A stretch of DNA of 64,000 bases, from positions 151,001 to 215,000 of the forward strand of contig JAOTOL010001336.1 of the NCBI GenBank assembly GCA_034440575.1, written 5' to 3'. Positions 10,245-19,052 of the stretch are shown here, in pieces. The notes below the pieces were generated by a model. That model was given only the letters and a program-made list of their open reading frames with translations. It was not told the DNA's origin and made no database searches. This DNA is from Imbricaverruca yamaguchii (taxonomy: Eukaryota > Arthropoda > Thecostraca > Neoverrucidae). Made by a program: the position numbers and the translations under genes. The first letter of the stretch is position 1. Each line of letters starts with the position of its first letter.

Positions 10245-10689
10245 TGAGCGACGGCCGCCGGAGAGGCGGCCGCGGCGAAGACGACGCCGTGACGCAACGC
10301 AACACGTGATCACGTCATGCGCTGGGAAGGGGGCGCGCCGCTGCGCCGGCACCCGGCGGAGGGAGCGCCTGGCGGGGTGTCGGGCGTGCCTCGACTGCGA
10401 CGGAGGCACAGATCGTGTCAAGACTGCGCGCGCGCGACCGGCCATGCGACTGCGACTGCATGGTCTAGTGTGCGACACGGACGAACCGCTCTGCAACTGA
10501 CACGCCTGATGGCCTGAACTGGAGCTGGCGTGTCAGACGGCTGAGACTGCTGGCGACGGCTGCTGTTCCCGGGGCCTCTGATGACCTGCACTGTGATCCA
10601 GATGTTTGGTGACCTGGGGACGACCGGGGAGTCCTGTGGCTGCAGTTGAGTAGGCCCACGTTGCAGGCTTGTCATCCAGACCGCCCGAT
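10245..10689. other. CpG-rich segment
   Basis: GC-rich DNA with open frames in several phases on both strands and no recognised product. A CACGTG E-box lies at about 10304-10309, followed closely by ATCACGTCA. Confidence 0.4.
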
Positions 10690-10890
10690 GGACCCATGGC
10701 CCCTTGGAACACCCCTCGGGGATCGATGGCCTAACCACCCCTCGGAGGACCCATGACTGGACCACCAATCGTGGATCCACGATCAGATTCACTCTCCGGG
10801 GGACCCATGGCCGGAGAACCCCTCGAGGATCCACGGCTGGACCACCCCTCGGCGACCCATAACCGAACTGTCCCTCGAGGGATAATTGGC
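10690..10890. repeat. Degenerate repeat, about 54 bp with half-units near 27 bp
   Basis: ACCCATG-like strings recur at about 10692, 10749, 10803 and 10855, separated by GGACCACCCCTCG and GGATCCACG motifs. Copies are diverged. The unit looks built from two related halves. Confidence 0.7.
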
Positions 10891-11100
10891 CAGCCTAAGC
10901 CGTCTTTTCAAGGGACGATGGCAACACCAGATGCCCTTATCGTCTCTGACCAAATTACTCTGAACCTATATTCTGATCCCGCCCAGGTCAGACGTCACGA
11001 CATCGTTGTAGCTGTCTTGACCTCGTCCGGATGATGCTAGCTTCCATGCGTCCCATCTTTTCGACTGCCACTGCAAATAGGCTGCACCAAATTCCGTTAC

Positions 11101-11392
11101 GAAGGCATCGGAATAGCCACTGTAGGACAGACGGCAAGTGTGACTGCAGGCAATAACCAAAGCAGGACATATGGCAAGTGCGACTGCAGGCAACAGCCAC
11201 TGCAGGACAGATGGAAAGTGCGACTGCAAGCAATATCCACTGCCGGGCAGATGGCAAGTGCGACTGCAGGCAATAGCCACTGCAGCACAGATGGCAAGTG
11301 CGACTGCAAGTAATATCAACCGCAGGAAAGATGTCAAGTGCGACTGCAGGTAATGGCCCCTGCGAGACAGATGGCAAGTGCGACTGCACGGT
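11101..11392. repeat. 40-bp minisatellite, 7 copies
   Basis: GGCAAGTG (or close variants) ends at 11140, 11180, 11220, 11260, 11300, 11340 and 11380, an exact 40-bp period. Each copy contains CGACTGCAGGCAATA-like and CACTGCAGGACAGA-like parts. Substitutions but no length changes are seen. Open frames on the minus strand (up to 167 codons) pass through it and are not taken as genes. Confidence 0.97.
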
Positions 11393-12079
11393 GCAGACAC
11401 GGACAGGGCCAGATCGCCGTATCGCCGCCTGCGCACCACAGGTACGGCCGGCCCACCGCCCGCGCCGCCCCCTGCCGCGGTTTCGCCACATTCCGACCTA
11501 ATCTCACCATCACCTGCTACACACCACCCGGCTCTCCACTCCTCTGCAATTTAAACAATCGAGCATTTAGGCAACGAGCAGCTAACGAGAGAGTCGGCCG
11601 AGCCGCTCCTTCGGCCGCCGGCGACTGCCTCGCTCCAGCCACTCTGGCGCTCTGACGAGAGCTGGGCAGGGCACGGCCGTACGCGGCCGTGTCACGCCAA
11701 CACGGAAGTGGGTGCCGCCAGCTGGATGGTGGGCACGGATGCCGGCTGGGCTCCGTGTTCACGGAAGCCACTGGGAAGGTTCGGTGTGGGCGTGTCCAGG
11801 TTTGGGAGGTAGCTTACAGATCCTGGTATGTGTGTTATCTCGCCGTCGGCATCCCAGGGCGTTCGCTTCTTGAATCCTTCCCTGAATCTCGCGATCTTCA
11901 CTTCCGCATCGGCAGTCCCTCGAGTCCGCTTAGTCGAAGGACTATTCAAATCTCGGAATTATACACATCGGTTGTGTTGGAACACACCCTGGACCACAGC
12001 ACGGCGCATTTTACCATCATGACCACAACGAACATCGGTCACAGGAAGATCGGATCACTGAAAGATCTGATCACCGCAA
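11393..12079. other. CpG-rich then mixed sequence, no assignable gene
   Basis: Open frames occur on both strands (for example plus 11689-12099, 136 codons) with no recognisable domain. Nothing else was seen. Confidence 0.4.
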
Positions 12080-12160
12080 CCAATTGGAAGCCCCAATAGG
12101 TCACTAGATGCCATCAGCAGACCAATCAGGTCATCCGATCCAGTGCGTGAACCAATCAGA
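12080..12160. promoter_or_regulatory. Cluster of four CCAAT boxes
   Basis: CCAAT occurs at 12080, 12093, 12122 and 12152. The last two are in ACCAATCAG, a good NF-Y match, and are 30 bp apart. A loose repeat of GGTCA and GATCACC blocks links the copies. Downstream, an ATG frame from 12108 runs past a CAG|GTAAGC donor at 12369-12370 and stays open to about 12530 (140 codons, no known motif). The cluster may be a promoter element or a degenerate repeat that happens to contain CCAAT. Confidence 0.3.
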
Positions 12161-13589
12161 TCACCAGACGACACCGGCGACGGGTCAGGTCATCCTGAGT
12201 CACGAGGAAACGTCGGGTCACGGCGGCCGACACCAGGTCACCAGACTCCAGCGGGAGATGCAGCCCGGAGGTGGCAAGTATTCGACATCGCAGGCGTGGC
12301 GAACAGCCAAGAGCGATGGCCGATACTCGCTCGGCGTGACCGGCGAGCCGAGCGTTGTAGCATCTGCAGGTAAGCGGCCGCTCGCCGCCGGCCGGGAATC
12401 GATTACCCGAGGATGGCGGCGCTGCAGAATCAATAAAAACGCCGCCAAACACGACATGGGTGGCGCGGAAGCGTCACGTGATCCCAACGGTACAATAATT
12501 AGCTCGCCACAATCACCGGCACCATCTTAATGATCGCCGTGCCGCCCTCAGTCCGGCGCGTCGGCCCGCTGCATCGGCGTCGGATCACTCTCCGTCATCG
12601 GGCCGCGCCATCTCGCCCGTGCTATCTCGCTGTCGCCGTCTCGCTGTCGCTATTTCACCGTCTCCGTTGGAGGCGTGATGCCATCGTCAGCACCGTTGGT
12701 GCGTTTTTCTAACCGTCCGAATTGTCCCCCTAAAAAGGGACATCGTGGACCATTACGAGGTGTGACATATATTTCCATTCCGATGCTTTTCAAGGTGGCA
12801 TTGTTTGACACGCGCTTAATTAATTCTGAAGAAATGAAGAAATTGAGGTTTCGAGCATATCATTAATCAAACGACAAATTTTCCCAACAACAATCGCTGG
12901 GAGACTAACTACGTGCTAAAGATACAGTCAGTGTTTCAGACGGGCGGCCCCGAAGCTAAGCCCATTAATCACAATCACATATATCTTGAATGACATTCTG
13001 CTTGACAGTCCGCCGATCATAAACTAAATACTAACGAGGAATAAATAACTGAAGTGGCATAAATCAAAGGGCGTTGAGATGCTTCCTCCTGACGCTGTGA
13101 CATCAGTATCCAGCTGGCCGGCGTCGGCGCGCCTTGCTCGCTGCCACAGCCGGTCGCGCCGCTTGTTTTGACACAGGCTCGCCAGGATCGCCGCCGCCGC
13201 CCGACACCGGCAGTGCGCGGGTCGGCGTCACATGCCGGATGTGCTTCACCGCGACATGCCGCTGGCCGGACGGCCCACCGGCGCACCGCGAATCGACTCG
13301 CTGAAGAATGGCCGACGACTCATTTTGCACGCGCTCCATCCGTCTGGCCGGTCGCGCCGCAACGCGGGCGGCGCGCCGTATTTGGCAGCGCGCCGCATTC
13401 CAGCGGCGAACGCGGCGCGGCGGCGGCGGCCGTGCGCCGCCCGCACCCGATCGTAGCGGCCAAATTACGACACGATTACCGGCCGATACCGGGCTGCGGC
13501 GAGCGGCGGCCGTCAGTGGCCTGCGTCGGCCGCCGGTGTCGATCATCGCCCGGCGGGGGAGGGCGGAGGAGCCGCCAGGCGGTCGGCAT
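12161..13589. other. CpG-rich island DNA
   Basis: The segment is very GC-rich, especially 12530-12680 and 13090-13590. Long overlapping open frames on both strands (for example minus 13103-13597, 164 codons, and plus 13168-13608) reflect scarcity of T and A. An E-box CACGTG lies at about 12475. No domain is recognised. Confidence 0.4.
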
Positions 13590-13597
13590 TCACTCAC

Positions 13598-14006
13598 CTG
13601 GGCCGTAAACCGGCGCCATTACAATACAATGGCCGCGCCGACGGCGGTCCGCGGCTCGGTACTCACCTGCAACAGACGGCACACCGCTGTGTGAGACAAC
13701 GCACGACACGACTTCCGCGCGGCCGGCAGCGCCGCTGGTGGCGCCGCGCGGCGCCCACAGGCACTCGGTCAACGGTGGCGGGGTGGGTGGTCGGCGGCAC
13801 GGTCCAACACAGACGGCAGAGTCGACACATTCGGCCACTCTGCTGGACGCCCAAGTTGAATCGGTGAGCATGGTTTGATGACGCACGAAAACGCCCCGCT
13901 GACCACCTCACAACAAGATGAGAAAACAAACTAACAAACAGCAGAAGTCCAAACACAAGAGAAGAGGAAGATTCAAACGACGATGATGGATGTGAGGTCG
14001 ACATCA
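13598..14006 (-). CDS. Candidate exon with two in-frame consensus splice donors (speculative)
   Basis: On the minus strand two consensus 5' splice sites, TTGCAG|GTGAGTACC (exon end 13667) and CCCAG|GTGAGTG (exon end 13598), lie 69 nt apart. One frame, open from 13886, reads through the first donor and reaches the second, so use of either would preserve frame. A second frame starting with ATG at 14006 opens with a hydrophobic stretch (SSSSLVFGLLLFVSLFSHLV) like a signal peptide or anchor and ends at the first donor. Only one frame could be real. The N-terminal part of the second overlaps the duplicated element at 13991-14126. No homology is recognised. Confidence 0.15.
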
Positions 14007-14126
14007 AGGTGCGACTCTCGCTCCTCAGGGGAGACGATTCTGGGACATAAAGGCTGCAAAATTACGAATTGGTAAAAGCAAGATCACGTTCGAATATCGC
14101 GTACATCTAACCATACACAGAGCACA
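13991..14126. repeat. Dispersed duplicate, copy A (about 136 bp)
   Basis: This segment matches 14391-14534 with an offset of 400 bp and several substitutions and small gaps. Both copies share TGTGAGGTC, ATCAAGGTGCGACTCTCGCT, AAAGGCTGCAAAATTACGAA and GATCACGTTCGAA. The TTCGAA core resembles a Pol III B box, but the rest of the box is poor. Confidence 0.9.
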
Positions 14127-14390
14127 TGGATGGCCTTGGAGAGAAGGAAGACTAGCAAGTGTTCAATTCACAACCATTCGGACAATTCACTGATATAATT
14201 GTCTGCACGGTGGGCTGGGGAGGTAGGATCCTGACTCGGTTGGATTAAACTTCTGCCGTGAAGGGCACGGCTATGTCACCTATGACCCAGTCACTGATTC
14301 ATACCAAAAGGTCGTGTCATCTAAGGCACAGCCCCATACAGCAGGTGATGTCAGCTACTGCAAAGGCACTCCCAAGTCACTTGCCCTGGC

Positions 14391-14534
14391 TGTGAGGTCA
14401 GCATCAAGGTGCGACTCTCGCTACTCAAGGGAGACGATCCCGGGAAATGAAAGGCTGCAAAATTACGAACTGGTAGTAGCAGGATCACGTTCGAAGATCG
14501 CGGGCTCCAACCATACACACTGGCAGAGCATACA
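14391..14534. repeat. Dispersed duplicate, copy B (about 144 bp)
   Basis: This is the partner of 13991-14126. The copy is slightly longer at its 3' end (an extra ACTGGC before AGAGCA). The pair could be a small SINE-like element present twice or a local duplication. A clear A box and poly-A tail were not found, so a SINE call is not supported. Confidence 0.9.
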
Positions 14535-15479
14535 CATATAGCGCACTTGTGTGAGAATGGGCAAAGCACATCCTACATCAGCACAAGTAGGTCCGGCACC
14601 AGGTTCTACCAAATAAAGTGGGATATTCCACCATTAGCCGACAAAGAAACAACACCATGGCCCAGCAGCCATAGAATTTCCCCGTCAGAGTCAACAGCCG
14701 AGTTCAGCTACAACCGGTCAGCGGGAATTCATTCGGCAAACAAGAAGAAACGTGCTCCGGAGTCGCCGGCAGAGAACCGCCCTGGGCCGAGCGAACTGAA
14801 GTAGCCCAAAGTAGCTGTCAGCATTAGCAAACGGCAGACGCTCTACGGGCATGCCCACCCACGTTTTCAACACCAATGACACCACAAATAATGCAATGTC
14901 TCGCTAACACCATTACACATTGTTAATGCGTCTGTTACGGTGCGATTACAGCTTAATCAATGGAGCAGCGTTCAACAAAGGCCGTTTATAAAGGGCGGCC
15001 GAAGTGCCGGCAGTGCAGGCCTGATGGATGAGCCGGTCGACGATCGGTATGCATAGCGACTGCCGGCCGGCGCTGATCTGAATTCGGTGCCGGCCCGGCG
15101 CCGGCTTGGGTGCCCCTCTGCAGAATTCGGTGCCGACCGCGCTTCAGACAGCCCGGCTCGAGCTGACGCCGGTCGGTCGGCCGGCTGACGCGGCTGACAG
15201 CATTCTGACTGTGACGACGTGATCCATCGTCCCGCAATCTTTCAACTTGCCGACGGGACGTGGATAGCGCGTGACGGGCGGCCGCATTGCGCGCGGACGC
15301 TGCATTGCGGTGCCGAGACATTTCTGTCGACGCTGGCCGAACCTGCACTGGTGACGGGGCCGCCGAATCTGTTTCGTTTTTTTTTGCTTATCAGAAGCCG
15401 GCGAGTGATCGGCAGTGGCCACCAGGAGGCGGCCGACGCTGCAGAGCTCACTGAACCGCCGCGTCGGCCAGCGGCCGAC
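14535..15479. other. Unique then CpG-rich sequence
   Basis: Positions 14535-14990 are mixed composition with no recognised gene. From 14990 to 15480 the DNA is CpG-rich with overlapping frames on both strands and no recognised domain. Confidence 0.4.
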
Positions 15480-15487
15480 TCGCCCGT

Positions 15488-15622
15488 TGTCTATAAACAC
15501 CATCATCGCTCATCCACCTGCACGAGGCTGCAAACGTGCCACGTGTGACGTCAGACGTGCCATGGAGGCGGGGCCAGCCAAACCGAGAGGCCGAACGAAA
15601 CACATCGGCCAAGATGGCCGCC
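15488..15622 (+). promoter_or_regulatory. Promoter-like block: TATA-like box, abutting E-box and CRE, TISU-like start
   Basis: A TATA-like CTATAAAC lies at about 15491. A CACGTG E-box (15540-15545) abuts a perfect CRE TGACGTCA (15546-15553), and a GGCGGGG GC box follows at about 15565. CCAAGATGGCCGCC at about 15609-15622 resembles the TISU/YY1 element (SAASATGGCGGC, one mismatch) that in vertebrates marks starts with short 5' leaders. The motif order is suggestive, but the TATA-like box lies upstream of the CRE, which is unusual. Function is inferred. Confidence 0.35.
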
Positions 15623-15757
15623 AAAAGGGCAAGGGGTGGAGGTGTACGGCTAAAGATTCCCAACCGGTACGTTCGCCGGAGGGCATGCTTGAGACAAGCG
15701 CTGCTGGCGCAGGTCTTTAAGTTGGATTGCTGTACGGTACCAACCAAGGAGACGTGA
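15614..15757 (+). CDS. Candidate short ORF or first exon after promoter-like block
   Basis: The ATG at 15614 sits in the TISU-like context and opens 47 codons, beginning MAAKRARGGGVRLKIPN, basic and rich in Arg/Lys, to a TGA at 15755-15757. A donor-like CCG|GTACGT at 15666-15667 lies inside, so the coding part could be a 17-codon first exon. No family is recognised. The frame could be chance in GC-rich DNA; the context is the main support. Confidence 0.2.
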   Translation: MAAKRARGGGVRLKIPNRYVRRRACLRQALLAQVFKLDCCTVPTKET

Positions 15758-16084
15758 CATGCAACGTCGACAAACTGATACGATTCACTTCTTTTAAATG
15801 GCAAAGTAGAAAAACACCTGTGTCAGTCCATAATATTCTTTCAATAGTGTCAAGCGTTTCGAAAGCCAGAAAAAGCTTCGTGCTCCATAATAAAGCAACA
15901 CCACAGGATAACGTCTCATAGTTATGCCGCTGTTGTATGCGGTCGATAATTATGCTAGTCATGCATGCATGCATGTATATATTACATAAAATGTCAACAC
16001 GCGTATGCCCAAGTATAGACACAGTCAAAATATGAAGGCCACTAAAATTATAAGAGTGCGGATCATCAAATACGAGCATCTCAA

Positions 16085-18880
16085 TTAGTTGGACAACCTG
16101 CACACAATTTCTAAAAGAGTATTGATTAGGAAATAAATATACGCTTGTTATTTTACAGCAGATCTTGTCCACACGCTTGGGTAGTCTGCAAATGTTGCCA
16201 TTTGAATTGTCCCGCCCTGCTAGCCGGTACAATCAACATCGGTCTAGATTACGTAAGTCCAGCGGGGACGGCCAGGCCAAACATGCCTGCAATATCCACG
16301 CCGTTAACCTGAGCACCAAATACTTTATGTGCGAACATTAGGTCGTGCTGAAGCAACTGACAGCTTATTGCTAAAATGCTAAAGTATGCTAAAAGGTGCT
16401 GATAATCGAGCGAATTGCACGGTTGAGTAGAATACAGAGCTAGCCACACCAAACATCATGCCCGAGTCTTTACAAATGAGACACGTGAGATTTAGCGGCC
16501 CCAGACCAAATGATGCCATCAAGTTCAATGATGAAGAGGCTATGCTCACCAAGGCCAGTAATGAGGTAACTAGGACTGCGCTTTCTTCCACTAGCAGTGG
16601 GCGAGATCTGGAGGGGTTGCTGCATGCATAGCGGACGGTTGGCTTTCCCAACTAACCCATCTATACGAGGTCCACGCTTTAATTTTGCCTCCAAAGTTAC
16701 ATCCAGATCATGCATTGAGGTATTGCGCTCCAAGGCAACGCCATCTATTGCATACGAAAACGAAATCGGCTTTTCTCTAAGAGTAAAAGTGAGTTTTTCA
16801 TTTGGATGAGTCTAATTTGAACCTCCACTTCTTTTTGTCAAGGCCAAAGTCTGTCGAGATATTCATGCATGGTGGTGACATCTAGCGGGGATCCAATCAG
16901 TCGGATAATCGTCAGGATACACATACTCTTATAGCACGTCGAGATAATGCAGTTTGGCGCGTCGCTACAAAGTAATGCGAACAGAATCAGTTCGCATATA
17001 CTGGTTTCCAGTACATCTAACCTCACCGGGATCGAGTCCAATGTCTTCCCATTTAAAATTACTCGCTGGACTCTCCCACGATGATACGACTGACATTTGA
17101 ATGCTGGACTAGACAGACATTACGAATGGGGATTTTTTTAAATTAAGAGAGCTTGGTTGACACTGGTAAAAACGGAATAATAATCCGCATAAATTTACGC
17201 CGTTTGAAAACTATTGGCGTGAGAATCCCATAGCCTCTTGCGTGGCAGGCCAAAATCGCATCACAGGAAAACCCGGGTAAAACACGTGCTGATCCTCAGA
17301 CAGCACCACCGGTAAGGATGCGACCCACCAGCTGATCACGCACAATTGGTTCAACAACTTTGGTACATATTTGGAGGAATGAGACTGGCCGATAATTGCC
17401 ATATTTTTTTGTTACTTTTTAGCAATAGGGTATCATAGGTGCGTTTCCAAAATGACAAACATTTTCGTTATTGAAGCAATTGTGAAGATATTTTGGAAAG
17501 AGGTACCATTCAGCAACTTCCTCAGCACCCTCCTTCAAGTTACAAGCACGGATCTGAAACTTGTGAGGATTTAGTGTCGTTAGCGAACTTACAAGTTTGG
17601 AATGCATGACGGATAAATCATAAAAATTAGCCATGTTGTATGACGATCTGGTACATGGTAGCGTATCGGCAACTAGTTCCGGGTTTTTCAGTGGAAACCA
17701 CGCTGAAATATTGCGTTCAATCAGAGTCATCAGAAGCTTTACACTGTTGTGATTGAGCGGATAAGTTGACTTACCCGCTATCTTGATATATTTTAGAGAT
17801 CATAATCGTTTGGAATTCGTGCTAAAATCATCAAATATGTGCACTGCATATGTTTGGGAAATACGATATCCTCAAACTTAAATCTGTTTAAATTGAATTA
17901 ATGTATATTATCAGCGGAAGGCGAAGCCTCTTTACGCCTTGTCCCGCAGTATTTGCTTGGAATTGCCATCAAACCATGGCGGATATGTGCCCTTAAAAGT
18001 AACTCGAGGAGTATGACCTGCCACTGCAGCCTCGATCCAGAGATAGCAAAATAGTAGCTGTATTATGAAGGTCCATACCACCCAGCACATTCCAAGAAAG
18101 GAGAGAGAAAGTGCGTTGTGAAGCTCGAAAGTCGGCCCTACGATACACTAGCAGTGCTAAGATTGACTCCAGCGCTTTTGGGACGTGACAGTTGACGCAT
18201 GGCCCACTGCAGTGACTTGGAGGTGATCAGAATCTACATCAATCTCTACATCAATAACATCACCACAACAAATATCGACGCTGTTTGTCAAAGCTATGTT
18301 TGAGATATTATCGCCGGTGATCGGCTCAGTGTCTACAATCGTGATCATCCATCTTTTCCAAATAGGATCCTACTCTATTTGACCTGCGCGGCAACAGTGG
18401 AGGGTTGTCTGGATCTCACCGATCAATTTTCCGGAAATTGAAGTTCCCGTGCATGACAACAGGACGACCAGCACGATTAGCACTGCATGCTACACGCATG
18501 GCCTTTATCACTGAATGGTCTGCCTTATCATCATTGGGCGCGGCAAGTCAGCACAATGCTAACAATGCGCCAAACCCTGAAGAATCGATAACCAAAGTGT
18601 CAACACTCCTTAGTTCAATCCGCCGAACAGGTAACAGATTCGAACGAACGGCGCAGTTCACTCTCCCGTCCATCTTGCTGCTCTGCCAGTCTCATGGGAA
18701 CCAAAAATGTTTGGTGTTGCCACAGCCATAGTTCAGAAACACGAAGGTACTGTTTTAGTCGTGTTTTGGTTAACGTGATAATGTCAAACTTTTCAAATTC
18801 TGGACTGCATGCACTCGAAATGCTCAACTTGTTCTGTTTGCTTCTTGCATTCTAATTGAAAATTTGCAGGCTGCCGCGAC
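16085..18880 (-). mobile_element. CR1/Jockey-group LINE, nearly full-length ORF2 relic (pseudogene)
   Basis: Read on the minus strand, the parts lie in the order of a LINE ORF2 but in shifting frames with many stops. The APE-type endonuclease (about 18860-18157) shows NARSKQNKL, FDIITLTKTRL, VVMHGNFNFRKID (in place of the GDFN motif), TEPITGDNISNIALTN and SDHLQVTAV. A linker follows (about 18150-17740). Reverse transcriptase fingers (17730-17211) show LNPHK, LKEGAEEVAE, NCFNNEN and EDQHVFYPG. The palm (17041-16838) shows ILFALLCSDAP, then IGSPLDVTTMHEYLDRL. The thumb and tail (about 16800-16249) show LDVTLEAKL, GLVGKANR, IIWSGAAKSHV and FGLAVPAGLT. A final C-terminal block ends near 16088. 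The catalytic Asp-Asp (FADD-like) motif and the GVPQGS block are not intact. It is an old, inactive copy and is not the same family as the one at 1085-1850. Confidence 0.9.
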
Positions 18881-18882
18881 AA

Positions 18883-19052
18883 GGTTTTGGTCGAGGTGCG
18901 GAGTTCGCTCCGAAGTTTGCGGTCGAAGTGCGGGATCTGCCCCGAAGTTTGTGGTCGAGATGCGAGGTGCACTCCGAAGTTTGCGGCCGATGTCCAGTTT
19001 CCGCCCCGAAGTTTGTGGTCGACGTGCGGGGTGCGCCGAGAAGATTATTAGC
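18883..19052. repeat. 32-bp minisatellite, 5 copies, at the LINE 5' end
   Basis: CGAAGTTTG recurs at 18911, 18943, 18975 and 19007, a constant 32-bp spacing, with partial copies on each side. Each copy holds TGGTCGAGGTGCGGGGTGC-like sequence. The array starts within a few bases of the point where the LINE endonuclease coding match fades. Confidence 0.95.

Noticed and set aside
12940..12970. 5S rRNA fragment
   Set aside because: CCCCGAAGCTAAGCCC resembles a short piece of 5S rRNA, but the flanks do not match and the similarity is too short.
14440..14500. tRNA or tRNA-derived SINE
   Set aside because: A TTCGAA core resembles a B box, but the full B box, an A box at proper spacing and a cloverleaf are lacking.
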